Shown here in pieces: positions 24,101 to 36,955 of a DNA stretch of 64,000 nt. Each line of letters opens with the position of its first letter. Position 1 is the first letter of the stretch. Source of the stretch: Siphonodentalium dalli (taxonomy: Eukaryota; Mollusca; Scaphopoda; Gadilida; Siphonodentaliidae); contig CP136068.1 of the NCBI GenBank assembly GCA_032622095.1, forward strand, positions 157,613,465 to 157,677,464, read 5' to 3'. The notes below the pieces were generated by a model that saw only the letters and a program-made list of their open reading frames with translations, searched no databases and was not told the DNA's origin. A program made the translations under genes and the position numbers.

Positions 24101-24730
24101 AATTCTAATTTCATGGTTGATATTATTTGTACATTGGACAAATATGGAATGACCGAATATTTCGAGAAATACTTATTAAATGTGACCTTTCCAAACAAAT
24201 TATCATGGAAAAATATAACGAAGACCTCATGGTTCAATATAAATAGAGATGAATGGGAATGTAGCAAAGGCGATGATAGTCGATTAAACCGTTTCTCGGC
24301 ACTCCAGCCTAAATTATGTATGTCTAGGCTATGGGAAAACTGTTACATATATCCTAAGCATAAAGATTCTTATCTCCTTGTTGCACGTCTTATTTCCATT
24401 CTTGAAACGGACGAACAATCGTGCCCATTGTGTGATAGAAAACACAATGATCTGGTCAGACATGCATTAATCGAGTGTGTCTCAATATGTGATAACCGTA
24501 ATATTTTTGAATTTGACTTATTAAACGAATTTCATGTAGACGTATACATGCAATATGATAGTTTGAATGCGGAATCCAAAACGCGAGTTCTATTATCCGG
24601 AATAGCTGAACTTGACCATTGTATACGCGAAATAGATAATGAACTGATCGATTTTTTCGTTAGGAAATCAGCTTCTCTTTGGAAAGCATATGTTGATAGC
24701 ATATCATCACTAATGTCTGTACCGCCATAG
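21172..24730 (+). pseudogene. D1 ORF2: endonuclease, RT, zinc finger; frameshifted
   Basis: First part 21,172-23,859, second part 23,852-24,730 in another frame. There is no ATG near the start; the frame is open from 21,172 and the domain begins LNLLNWNCTGI. APE-type endonuclease signs: GLSEHWL, MGDTNGQF, and SNHRPIAL where most families have SDH. RT signs: GKAAGWDGISNEHL, YRAITLMPVLYKLLE, FLDVWKAFDTVW, ARQGSILSPFYYMVYVDEL, and HADD at 23,437-23,448. The C-terminal finger is CPLCDRKHNDLVRHALIEC. Lesions relative to D2: an altered stretch before ARQGSI (FERLG instead of FDVRQG) and extra bases near 23,848 causing the frame break. Jockey/CR1-like side of non-LTR elements; clade not resolved. 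Confidence 0.8.
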
Positions 24731-25044
24731 TTCTGTATTAAAATTATATATACGTACGCGTAACACACGAGTGCATATCTATAGCTCTATGACTGTATAT
24801 CATATGTGTACTTGCTATGTATAATGAAAATTTAGACGCATACATGTATTATGCAACCACAATCAATTGTATATAGCTGGTATTCGTCGCGAATTATACT
24901 CAAACCATTTTCGATATATTGTTTCAACACGCACATTATGCCAATGAATATGTTTAATGTTTAATTATGTTAATTATGTAATAATGTGTATGTGATTTTG
25001 TACACTATATCTTCGTTTACGGAGGAAATAAAGTCATATATATA

Positions 25045-25574
25045 TTAAAATTCATAAAGAAGATTCAAATCTGAAAGAATGTTAAACTGTAGTGTAGATG
25101 CGCAAAATGTGAGAGAAATGGTTACTGAAATAAATGGAAATTCGCATTAATTTACACAAAAACCTCAACCTTTTGAGAAAACAATAACATTCAAACAGTT
25201 TTACAAATACACTCTGATATAAAAAGTGTTTAGATATATTGCTGATGATGTTATCGTAAAATATATTAAATAAAAAAACATTGTACCTAAGTTGTTTTTC
25301 ACAAGATGACCGCATTTTTCGATCCAAAACTGATAGGAACCAAATCGAAGGGTGCGAGGATCGAACTTCACTGACAATTCGCGCCGATCACGATGCAGAG
25401 TTATCGGCTACCGACCGCTGACAAGTAACCAATGAGAGATCGCCTCGGCGGCCAATCGTTGACGCACCTCGCGAACCAATGAACAGCTCAGATATGGGAC
25501 AAGAAAGCCAATCGGATTGCAGCTTGTCGACCTATTTATAATTGACTTTGAAATTTTTTGCTTCATATCGTCAA
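25045..25574 (+). promoter_or_regulatory. Histone H3 upstream region and promoter (H3 copy 2)
   Basis: The distal half (25,045-25,385) matches the end of E (~5,950-6,285). The proximal part has four CCAAT boxes in the same orientation at 25,429, 25,452, 25,476 and 25,508, and a TATA-like TATTTATA at 25,533-25,540, about 35 bp before the 5' UTR sequence ATATCGTCAA. This is a normal layout for replication-dependent histone genes. Element B4 interrupts it right after TTCATATCGTCAA (25,562-25,574). The unit II version is 44,414-44,623. Confidence 0.85.
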
Positions 25575-27277
<1,703 letters not shown>

Positions 27278-27321
27278 TAGGTTGCTGAATATACATGTAC
27301 ATTGGACCGTCCCGGGTTTTA

Positions 27322-27570
27322 GGATACGCAGTCAAGCAGGCCATGCTAGACCGTCCCGTATCCCACTTCAGAAAAGACCCGCAGTCCAATAAGGTGTATT
27401 GGACCGTCCCGGGCGGTAACAGAAGAGAGCACGCAGTCCAGTGGAATCACTGGACCGTTCCGTACTCTCTTAGCAGCCCGCAATCCAATGCCTCCATTGG
27501 AAGGTCCCGGGCTTGGACAACCAACTGAAAATGCGCAATCCAGCATCTTCGCTGGATCGTCCCGCATTTT
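27322..27570 (+). repeat. Array of five covarying two-stem hairpins
   Basis: Five hairpins: 27,322-27,363; 27,378-27,413; 27,425-27,469; 27,475-27,513; 27,528-27,570. Each has an outer stem (4-8 bp), an asymmetric internal loop (CA on the 5' side, CGTCC on the 3' side), an inner stem (7-8 bp, in four of the five starting RTCCA), and a 4-6-base apical loop. Stem sequences differ but pairing is kept: e.g. outer AAAATGCG/CGCATTTT against GGATACG/CGTATCC, inner GTCCAATA/TATTGGAC against ATCCAGC/GCTGGAT. Hairpin 3 has CGTTC here and CGTCC in unit II; hairpin 4 has GGTCC. A 3' half (TTGGACCGTCCCGGG) lies at 27,302-27,316. Function not recognised. Confidence 0.8.
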
Positions 27571-27912
27571 GCAAGATGCCGAGACAAGGCAAAGAAAAAT
27601 ATCAAGGCAAAAGTACAAGGCAAAGCCCAAGCAAAGATGGAAGATACTAGACAAGACAAGATTCAAGACACCTGTGACGCTGACCGATCCCGATCTCAAG
27701 ACTTCTCCACCCGATCCGCGACCTGACTGTTAAGAGAAAAGACCAAGAAGATTCAAGACAGGGCGTAAGGGCGACCTCCGGGTGAGCTCACACCGTCCTC
27801 GTGCCGCCCTTCGGGCGGACACGCAAATCCTGTGCCCGTTTACTCTTTATTCATTGTCGTTTAATCGTCAAAGTTTTGTAATTTTCAGTCGAAATTTACT
27901 CAAATTGCCACC
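27571..27912 (+). promoter_or_regulatory. Spacer and presumed H1 promoter
   Basis: A purine-rich stretch with repeated CAAGGCAAA (to ~27,660), then CCGATCCCGATCT and an inverted repeat CGTGCCGCCC/GGGCGGACACG (27,800-27,823, 3-base loop) about 90 bp before the H1 ATG, followed by GCAAAT (octamer-like). The only TATA-like sequence is the weak CTTTATTCA near 27,845. The start context is GCCACCATGT, a strong Kozak match. Promoter role is inferred from position. Confidence 0.5.
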
Positions 27913-28464
27913 ATGTCTGACGCCGTCGCCGCACCCGCTCCAGTCAAAACTCCAAAGAAGAAGGCAGCAGCCAAGCCCAAGAAGCCAGCCCTGCACCCAA
28001 AATACAATGTCATGGTCGCCGCCGCGGTCAAGTCTTTGAAAGAGAGGGGTGGTTCCAGCCGACAGGCTATCCTGAAGTACATCTGTGCCAACTACAAACT
28101 TGGAACTGAACAAAAACCAGTAAACAACAGAGTGAAGGTAGCACTCAGAGCCGGAGTCAAGAATAATTCTTTGAAACAATCGAAGGGAACTGGTGCATCC
28201 GGATCCTTCAGATTGGGTGAGGGCGTCAAAGCCGAGAAACCCAAGGCAAAGAAACCCAAGGCAGCCACACCAAAGAAGGCAAAGAAAGCAAAGAAACCAG
28301 CCGGAGAAAAGAAGGCAAAGAAAGTCACAAAGGCAAAGAAGAGACCAAAGAAGGCCGCTAAATCTCCAGCCAAAAAGGCAGCTAAGCCTAAGGCCGCCGC
28401 AAAGCCAAAGAAGGCCAAGACACCAAAGAAGGCCGCCAAGAAGCCAGCAGCCAAAAAAGCATAA
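27913..28464 (+). CDS. H1: Linker histone H1
   Basis: 183 residues, intronless, ATG in GCCACCATG context. Short N-terminal tail rich in Ala/Pro/Lys (to ~residue 30), winged-helix globular domain (~residues 32-105: [54 protein letters not shown]), then a ~75-residue Lys/Ala/Pro tail with TPKKA and SPAKKA motifs. Length fits lophotrochozoan H1 (about 180-200 aa). Same strand as H3, typical of a histone cluster. The coding region is complete, but 3' of TAA the sequence turns at once into a minus-strand D-like element, and no GGYYCTTTTCAGRRCC stem-loop follows. Normal 3' processing is therefore doubtful. Confidence 0.93.
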   Translation: MSDAVAAPAPVKTPKKKAAAKPKKPALHPKYNVMVAAAVKSLKERGGSSRQAILKYICANYKLGTEQKPVNNRVKVALRAGVKNNSLKQSKGTGASGSFRLGEGVKAEKPKAKKPKAATPKKAKKAKKPAGEKKAKKVTKAKKRPKKAAKSPAKKAAKPKAAAKPKKAKTPKKAAKKPAAKKA

Positions 28465-29067
28465 ATATATATATCTTTTATTCCTCCATTTCTGAAGAGT
28501 CAATATATAATAAAGCAAAATACGTAGAATATAAATAAGGAATTACACAAATATTTCATGCACAAACAATTATGTACAAACACAGAGACACAAGACATTA
28601 ATATAATTGGACACACACATATATAGTGGCCTGAAAACCGTAAACATGCGCATATACACGTACAAGATTACACGATGGAAAATATCAACGCAGTGATGGT
28701 TAGAGAAGGAATGAAATATGGGGAACATTATAATGAACTAATGTCTATTATCCCCGAACATCCAAAGGTACCAGATTTGAGCGGCTTCTCTCACCATAAA
28801 ATCGACAATCTCCAGGACATCATCAGCGATGCCATGGAGAGAATTTGGGATATACCCAATGAACATGAGCATTTGTTTGTCCACCGGGAGATTATCAATG
28901 CACATATAACAGTCTACGTGGAAATATGAGAGGAAACGATACCATGTGTCATTTCTTGAGTCTACCAGAGAAGAACAGTCGTTAAAAACATGATTCACGG
29001 TATCATTATAAATTGCCCCACATCTTATGCACACAACGTCCTCAACGAATTTCAACATGCATAGTAA
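28465..29067 (-). mobile_element. D-related retroelement fragment, minus strand, at H1 stop
   Basis: On the minus strand the 3' end (GGAGGAATAAAAG then a TA run) resembles D's 3' end (GGAGGAAATAAAG, TA tail) and lies directly against the H1 stop codon. Upstream on the minus strand is a D-like ORF2 C-terminus. The 5' truncation point (29,067) abuts the H 3' UTR. The insertion or a following deletion removed the H1 3' flank. Confidence 0.7.
28738..29067 (-). pseudogene. D-like ORF2 C-terminal fragment
   Basis: About 110 residues ending at 28,738, with the finger CIRCGAIYNDTVNHVFNDC aligned to D's CPLCDRKHNDLVRHALIEC. Downstream similarity follows: SYFHVDCYMCIDNL against NEFHVDVYMQYDSL, and VDFMVREAAQIWYLWM against IDFFVRKSASLWKAYV. 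It is clearly related but diverged, so it represents a different D subfamily. No RT remains. Confidence 0.75.
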
Positions 29068-29257
29068 TTGCCGGTATAACATATGTATATTGTCATATAT
29101 AAGCATATACCGCCATATATCATTGTTGTTACATTGTACTTAACTTTGTTTCATGTAATCCGTCCATTTTGTCTTGTTATTCTGTGTTCATGTACATTTG
29201 ACCATATATGGTGTAACGTACAAATAAACATGATTGATTGATTGATTGATTGATTGG
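29068..29257 (+). mobile_element. LINE H 3' UTR fragment
   Basis: Same as 1,108-1,297: GCCGGTATAACATATG to the (ATTG)n run. Only the last 190 bp are present; the left side is cut by the D-like insertion. Confidence 0.75.
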
Positions 29258-30220
29258 TAAGTCATGTGTTTATTCGTGTTGTTTTCCAGCCTGTGTTCGA
29301 GAAAATAATCCCATAACGGGCTTATTTTAATGAGCGAAATAAGTTCATATTGGAATTATTAAGACTCATTATATATGTATGCTATATTTGAACCTAAAAC
29401 AAGGATGTTAAAACAGTCCAATGTGGGATTATTTCCATAAGAAATAAGCCCATATTGGTATTATTTAATCCACCTTTATTCATCGCAACATATATTCTCG
29501 TAAAAATAGGTTCATAATGGACCTAAAGATTCACATAGGTTCATATTGGACTTATTCGATTCTGAAATAAACCCACAGTGAACTACTACCCGCTATTCAG
29601 CTAAATGGCATGGGCCACAGTTAAAACAAATTTTAAAGAGCGTGAGTCTGGTATGTCGTGTCGATGAAAACATTGAGGTTAAATAATGCCAGTATGAGCT
29701 TAATTCGCTCATTAAAATAAGCCCGTTATGTGCTTATTTTTATGAGAACAGGATGAAACATGTCCTCGTGCAAATAGGTTCATATTGGACCTACTTGTAA
29801 CTATTCACAGGTTTATGTTGGAACTATCTGATTCTGAAATAAGTACATACTGAGTCCCTTATTCCGTTGAATGGCGCCAAACACCGTACAAAGAGCGTAG
29901 CTTTGGTAAGTTGTGTTTATGAAAAAAGGCAGATTAAATCATTCCGATATGGGCTCATTTCGTATGTAAATAGTCCCATATTGTACTGTGTTTTAAACAG
30001 ACTGTTCCCAAAAATTCCGCACATTATCTGCTTATAAATAATTTAGTTTAGGTAGATAATCTGATTAGAATGTCATCATTTTCAGTCCATAATGTGCTGA
30101 AAATGAGAATATTTTAGTCACATTATCGACTCATAATGGGGCAATTCAGATTATGTGCGGACAATCACACAACTAAGCCAACCCATAACTTTTCAGATGT
30201 ACGCTATTTAAAGACATAAT
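29258..30220. repeat. Spacer repeat E, truncated copy
   Basis: Near-identical to 1,298-2,262. It diverges abruptly at 30,220/30,221 (TAAAGACATAAT continues into satellite F). It includes a 144-bp compound hairpin copy at 30,017-30,160. No gene seen. Confidence 0.8.
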
Positions 30221-32634
30221 ACCTTGTATTTTTGTGCGGTGCCACCCAGCGGGCATCTATAGAAAAGGGACGCGACCATGCAGCCCCTTCCAAATTTTCG
30301 AAAATCGGGCTGAAGGCGTGCATGATGTGTCAAAATAGCACCTTTCGTTACTAAATCGGCTGCGTAGCCAGAACCATGGCGGCCACCCGGGAATCCTTGC
30401 ATTTTCGTGCGGTGCCACCCAGCGGGCATCTATTGGACAGGGACGCGGCCATATAGCCTCTTCCAATTTTTTGAAAATTGGGCTGAAGTCGTGCATGGAG
30501 TTATTTTTTTTTAATTTTTGTTACTAAATCAGCTGCGCAGACAGAACCATTGCGGCCACTCGGGAATCCTTGTATTTTCGTGCGGTGCCACCCAGTAGAC
30601 ATCTATTGGACAGGGACGAGACCTTATATTGGGTTGAAGTCGTGCATGGAGCTCCAAATCGCACTTTTCGTTGATAAATCGCCCGCGTAGGCATAACCGT
30701 AGCAGACACGTGGCTATCCCTGCGGAAACTTCTTGTGCCACCACTATTACATCTAAAAATCACAAACTAGGTCACATAAACTTGTCCAAAATAGGACATT
30801 TTTCGTTAGTCGATAATGTGCTGAAAAGGAGACCATATTAGTCACATTATCGACTCATATAGACGCGATTCTAAGCAGATTATGTGCGAACAATGACAAG
30901 AAATAAGCCAACCCACTACTGTTCAGCTGTACGCTCATTAACATGTGTTTTCACTGTGGCTCGCGACTTAACACAAAATAATGACTATGACTCCATTATC
31001 TGCTTATTTCAGAATCAAATTATCACTTTATGTACCTAATTGGAATTATAGGTCGAATATGTGCGTATTTGTGCGAGGATATGTTGCTAAATCGCCTGCG
31101 TTGGCATAACCATAGCAGCCACTGGGCTATCCCTGTGGATTCTTCTTTGGCCACCACTAGTCCATCTAGAAATCACAAACTGGTTCACATATGCCTGTCC
31201 AGCTGTTAATAAATTGGGTGTAAGTCGTGCATCGGATGAAAATAATGAAAAAAATGTCATTTTTCGTTGCAAATCGTCTGCGTAGGCATATCCATAGCAG
31301 CCACGGGGCTCTCGTTGTGGATTCTTCTTATGTCACCACTATTCCATCGAGAGATCACAAACTGGTTCACATACCCCTGTCCAGCTGTTCAAAAATTGGG
31401 CGTAAGTCGTGCGTGGGGTCAAAATAATGAAACAAAGTTCATTTTTCGTTGCTAAATCGCCTGCGTAGGCATAACCATAGCAGTCACGAGACTATCCGTG
31501 TGGAATTTTCTTCTGCCACCACCAGTCCATCTAGAAATCACAAATCAATAAACATGCTCCCGTCCAGCTGTTCACAAATTGAGCGTAAGTCGTGCGTGGG
31601 GTCAAAATAATGAAAAAAAATTAATTTTTCGTTGCTAAATCGCCTGCGTAGGCATAACCATAGACGCTACGGGGCTATCCTTGTGGATTCTTCTTGTGCC
31701 GCTACAAATCCATCTAGAAATCACAAAATATGTCATATCAACTTGTCCAGCTGTTCAACAGTTGGGCGTAAATCGTGCGTGGGGTAAAAATATGACATTT
31801 TTCGTTGCTTAATCCTGAAAACCAGCACATTATTTGCTGAGAAGAAACAATGATTTAGGTAGATAATCTGCTTAGAATCGCCTCATTTTGAGTTGACAAT
31901 GTGCTGAAAATGAGTTCCTATTAGTCAAATTATCGACTCATATAGAGGCGATTCTAATTAAATATGTGCTGACAATGACAAAAATAATAACCAAACATTT
32001 CAGGTGTACGCTCATTAGCATGTATTTTCACTGTGGCACGCGCCAAGACACGAAATGACAACTATGACTCCATTATCTGCTTATTTCATAACCAAATAAT
32101 CACTTTAAGTACCTAATTAAAATTTAGGTCGGTTTTGTGCGTATTCGTGCGAGGATATGTTACTAAATCGCCTGCGTTGGCATAACCATAGCAGCCACGG
32201 GGCTACCCTTGTGGATTCTTCTTATACCACAATTAGTCCATCTATAAATCACAAACTAGTTCACATACGCCTGTCCAGCTGTTCAAAAATTGGGCGTAAG
32301 TCGTGCGTGGGGTCAAAATAATGAAAAAAAAGGATAATTTTTCGTTGCTAAATCGCCTGCGTAGGCATACACATAGCAGCCACGAGGGTATCCTTGTGGA
32401 TGCTTCTTATGCCACCACTAGGCCATCTAAAAATCACAAACATAGTCACATAAGCCTGTCCAGTTGTTCAAAAATTGGGCGTAAGTCGTGCGTGGGGTCA
32501 AAATAATGAAAGAAAATCATTTCTCATTGCTAAATCGCCTGCGTAGGCATAACCGTAGCTGCCACGAGTCTATCCTTGTGGAATCTTCTTGTGCCACCAA
32601 TAGTGCATCGAAACATCACAAACTAGGTCCCATA
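30221..32634. repeat. Satellite F, forward block (~185-bp units)
   Basis: Tandem diverged units of about 185 bp with recurring GTCGTGCRTGGRG, TTTTTCGTTGCTAAATCGCC, TGCGTAGGCATAACCATAGC and GTGCCACCACTAGTCCATCT. The first three units (to ~30,760) are of a type with GTGCGGTGCCACCCAGCGGG. Diverged E-like hairpin pieces are interspersed (~30,800-30,910 and ~31,810-31,980). No gene seen. Confidence 0.75.
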
Positions 32635-33401
32635 AAATGCAAGGAATTCCAGGGTGGCCGCCATGGTTCTGGCTACGCAGCCGATTTAGCAACAAAAAAA
32701 TGCAATTTTTAGCTCCATGCATGCACGACTTCAGCCCAATTTTCAAAAACGTGGAAGGGCTATATGGCCGCGTCCCTGTCCTATAGATGCGCGCTGGGTG
32801 GCACCGCATAAAAATACAAGGATTCCCGGGTGGTCGCCATGGTTCTGGCTACGCAGCCTATTTAGTAACAAAAAGTGCGATTTTGAGCTCCATGCACGAC
32901 TTTAGCCCAATCTTCGAAACATTGGAAGGGGCTATATGTTCGCGTCCCTGTCCTATAGATGACAACTGGGTGGCACCGCACGAAAATACAAGGATTCCCG
33001 TGTGGCCATCATGACTGTCTACGCAGCCGATTTAGTAACTAAAAGTGCTATTTTGACACCCCATGCACGACTTCAGCCCAATTTTAGAAAATTTGGAAGG
33101 GGCTGCATGGTCGCGTCCCTTTCCTGTAGATGCCCGCTTGGTGGCACCGCACGAAACTACAAGGATTCCCGGGTGGCCACCATGACTCTGGCTACGCAGC
33201 CGATTTAGTAACGAAAAGTGCTATATTGACACCCCATGCACGACTTCAGCCCGATTTTCGAAAATTTGGAAGGGGCTGCATGGTCGCGTCCCTTTCCTAT
33301 AGATGCCAGCTGGGTGGCACCGCACGAAAATACAAGGATTCCCGGGTGGCCACCATGACTCTGGCTACGCATCCGATTTAGTAACGAAAAGTGCAATTTT
33401 A
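32635..33401. repeat. Satellite F, inverted block
   Basis: About four units in reverse orientation to 30,221-30,760: AAGGATTCCCGGGTGGCC, GGCTACGCAGCCGATTTAG, CATGCACGACTTCAGCCC, GCTGGGTGGCACCGCACGAAA. Together with the forward block this makes a large inverted repeat with diverged units in the middle. Short ORFs here are repeats of one another and not credible genes. Confidence 0.75.
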
Positions 33402-34540
33402 GGGGAACTGGGAACTGGGAACGGAATTCATGGAGCTTGTGACAGGACATATCACGCTCTTTACTTGCGCCAGTCTATGCTGGGCGCAAGCAATGTTTTC
33501 GGTCAGGATCTCTGTTTATCTGTTTATTTGTCTGTCCTTCCACGAATATGTTACGTCATACCGGAAGTACAGAATGTAAAGAATGCACATGCGCTAATAT
33601 GAAATGATGGCACCAATTGTAATTTAAATCCACATTTATACTAAATTTGCATTGTTATCTCGTTTTATTTTGGTAATAAATCGTTCATAAAAGAACAAAA
33701 TTGAAAGATTGCTTTCTTTGAAACTCGGAAAATTATTTGAGATCGAGTCTAAAAGATGCGTGCGGAATCGTTTTTTTTTTCTCGCATAGAAAATGATGTG
33801 CGAACAAATTTCTGGAAACTTTCTTCGACGTTCAAAACATTTCCGAAAGACGCAGGTGCATATAAACCATGTCCGGCCAAACGATCGAGCGCATGGTTCT
33901 AGACAAAATTGTACTGAAAAATATGTTGAAACATGGATTATTAAAGCGCCTTATTAATTAACTGGGAAAACAAGCTTTCTCATTCTCAAAGCAATTGGCA
34001 TTTTGATGATATGTTCCCGAAGACCGTAGATCAGTCGCTATAAGGGCATGTTCACATTGACACATTGATAATCAAAGACTAACCAATGATCGCGTGTCTT
34101 TTATTTAATTGTGTCGGAATTGACTTTGACGTTTTTTGCCGCTGAAGTGCAATGACATACACAAAGCATTCTAGTCAAACTAGTAATGTAACCCAATTGG
34201 TATATAATATATAGCATCAGCGGCAACCAATCGTATTCACACCCTTCATATGAGCGATGTCTATATTGTTCTATAAATATGTCAAACAACTCTTACGTCA
34301 TTACTAAGACCATAATTAGTGTAATAGATCAACTGGAGATAACAGAGATATTCTGTCCGTACACACAAATATTTCAGCGATGGATGAACTGAAATTTGAT
34401 ATCTAGATTCTCTATCGATCTCTCAAAAGAGGGCCCAGCACCCGTGGTTCAAACTGCTGTTGGCAAGATATCACAAAACATGCCATAATTATGTGTGATG
34501 GGTGCATTCTAGTGCAAATGTGTTTTACTACGGTTCGCGT
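33402..34540. other. Unrecognised AT-rich stretch
   Basis: About 1.1 kb without a convincing ORF, tandem repeat or similarity to the rest of the window. It begins with a small GGGAACTGGGAACTGGGAAC direct repeat right after satellite F and contains a 10-base T run near 33,771. Nothing functional is recognised. Confidence 0.5.
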
Positions 34541-36955
34541 CATTCAACTGAATAGCGGGTATAAGCTCACTAGGCTTATTTTGTATGTAAATAGTCCCAT
34601 ATTGTTCTGTTTTAAACAGCCTGTTCTCCCTAAAATCCGCACATTACCTGCTTATAATAAAACTTTTTAGGTATATAATCTGCTTAGAATTGCCTCATAT
34701 TAAGTCGGTAATGTGCTGAAAATTAGAACATTTTAGTCAAAATATCGACTCATAATGAGGCTATTCTAAGCAGATTGTATGTGGACAATGAAACAAATAA
34801 GCGAACCCATGGCTTTTCAGGTGTACGCTCTTTAATATGTGTTTTCACTGTGGACCGCGCCATAATACGAAATCACGGCTATGACTCCAGTATATGCTTA
34901 TTTGAGAATCAAATAATCACAATACGTAACTATTTCACATTATAGGTCGATTATGTGCGTATTTATGGGAGGATATGCTAGATTTTAAAACCGTGTTTTA
35001 TGTCAATATAGAGCTTATATATATTGCGATTAAATAAGCCAACATTAGCTTATATGAATAAAATTAAGTGCTTATTTTCAAGAAAATAGCCTGACCTCTG
35101 CATGGTAAATGTTGAGTTGTTTAATCGTCTTGTTTTCCAGCCTAGCTGTTCTCGTGAAAATAAGCACAAGACGGGCCAATATCATATTGGTATGTGCTTA
35201 TTTTCACGAGACCAAGCACAACACGGGCCAATATCATATTGGTATGTGCTTATTTTCATGAGACCAGGCTGACATCTGCATGGTAAGTCTTGGGTTGGTT
35301 TATTTGTGTTATTTTCAACACGAATTGCTAAAATAAGCATAAGGCGGGCTTATCGCATATTGAAATATCCAAAGCATATATTTAGTGTTCAATTAATGAC
35401 AATATGCAGTCTGTTCTCGTAAAAATAAGCTCATAACGGGCTTATTTTAATGAGCGAAATAAGCTCATACTGGCATCATTTAACCTCAATATACCTGAAC
35501 TTTTTATATATTGACCTAAACACGGTTTTTAAAACAGTCAAATGTTGGACTATTTTTACACGGAATAAGCCTATCTTTGGTATTATTTAATCTACTTTTT
35601 TTTCTTCGCAACACATCCTCATGTAATTAGGTTCATATTGGACCTAAATATTCACACTGTTCATATGGACTTATTTGATTCTAAAATAAGCCCACGGTGA
35701 GGTTATCTCTATCATTCCTTTGAATGGCGCGGGCCACAGTTAACACACATTATAAGGAGCGTGAATCTAGTAGGTCGTGTCGATGAAAAAAAGGTAGATT
35801 AAATAATGCCAATATGGGCTTATTTCGTATGAAAATAATCCCATATTGGATTGTTTAAAAAAAAACCCGTTTTAGGTCCATATAGAACGTATATTGCGGT
35901 TAAATAATGCCAAAAGGAGCTTATTTCGCTCAGCAAAAAAATCCCGTTATGAGCTGATAGCTACATGGTAAGTCTTGATTTGGTTTATTTGTGTTGTTTT
36001 GCACAACACGAATTGCAAAAATAAGCACAAAACAGGCTTCTCGCATATTGAAATATCCCATATAGGGCTGTTTTAATAACTATAGTTTAAGCACATATAG
36101 AGCGTATAGTGTTTTCGAATAATGTCAATATGCAGTGATACTGTACCCATGTATATGGTGCACATACCCAAATATACCGTGGTATCTACAAACGTATACC
36201 CTCATACCCACATCTATAAGCGTTTTGTGTCCATATATAGCGTATATTGCGGTTAAATAATGCCAATATAAGCTTATTTCGCTCAAAATGTGCTTATGTT
36301 CACAAGAACAATCTGTATGGTAAGTCTTGAGATGGTTGATTCGTGTTTGTTTTCCACTCTATTGTCATGAAACTAAACACAATATGGGCTTATCTCATAT
36401 TCAAATATCCAATATACACAAAAAAGGGCTGTTTTAATAGCCAGCGTTTAGGCCCACATGGAGCGTTTTTGAGTTTTCAAATAATGTCAATTTGAGGCCT
36501 GTTCTCGTTAAAATAGACACATAATGGGGCTTATTTTAATGAGCGAAATAAACTAATATAGTCGTATTATTTAACCTAATATACATGCACGCTATATATA
36601 TGGACCTATTAAACGGTTTTTAAAACAGTCCAATATCTAATTTTTTTAATAGCAGCATATCCTCGGGTAAATACATGTAGGTTCATATTGGACCTAAGTA
36701 TTCACATAGGTTAATTTTTTGACTTGATTCTGTAGTAGGCACACAGTGGGCTTATAGCCATTATTCCGTTGAATGGCGAGGGCCGCATAGAAAACACATT
36801 ATAAAGAGCTTGAATCTGGTGTCGATGAAAAAAGCTAGATTAAATAATACTAATATGGGCTTATTTTGCGTTATTTATAGGTCCATATATAAACCGTATA
36901 TTGCGGTTAAATAACGCCCAAAGAAGCTTATTTCGCTCATTAAAACAAGCCCGAT
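34541..36955. repeat. Spacer repeat E, diverged copy
   Basis: Same module vocabulary as E (GCTTATTTTCACGAGA, CCCATATTGG, GCGTGAATCTAG, TTTTAATGAGCGAAATAAGC) but clearly diverged from 1,298-6,285 and rearranged. It includes a compound hairpin at 34,637-34,784 and two adjacent copies of a ~60-bp block with GGGCCAATATCATATTGGTA (35,170-35,270). No gene seen. Confidence 0.65.

Larger units (their letters stand above)
18187..25044 (+). mobile_element. Non-LTR retroelement D1, near full length
   Basis: 6.9-kb element entering directly inside the H3 stem-loop and ending with GGAGGAAATAAAGTC plus a short TA tail at ~25,044. There it joins the H3 upstream flank (AAAATTCATAAAGAAG, equal to ~5,950). 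Contents: a minus-strand protein-coding-like piece, ORF1 with coiled coil and RRM-like end, and ORF2 with endonuclease, RT and CPLC zinc finger. It is nearly identical to D2 (55,541-63,023), which has the same left junction, so the insertion predates the segmental duplication. Both ORFs have frameshifts here. Confidence 0.8.

Noticed and set aside
25341-25440. Functional tRNA gene on the minus strand
   Set aside because: A B-box-like sequence exists, but acceptor and D arms cannot be paired into a cloverleaf by eye; kept only as a weak finding.
27322-27570. Known self-cleaving ribozyme (hammerhead, twister, HDV)
   Set aside because: None of the conserved cores (e.g. CUGAUGA/GAAA of hammerhead) is present; two stems and one internal loop do not fit these folds.
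27868-28518. Minus-strand Leu/Cys/Phe-rich ORFs over H1
   Set aside because: Complement of the Lys/Ala codons of the H1 tail; no gene features.
28675-28929. Plus-strand 84-residue ORF beginning MENINAVMVREG
   Set aside because: Antisense to the D-like ORF2 fragment, which has clear zinc-finger and flanking similarity to D.
30208-33602. Several 60-100-residue ORFs with phrases such as ARLQPNFRKFGR
   Set aside because: Repeated translations of satellite F units in both orientations; no constraint visible.
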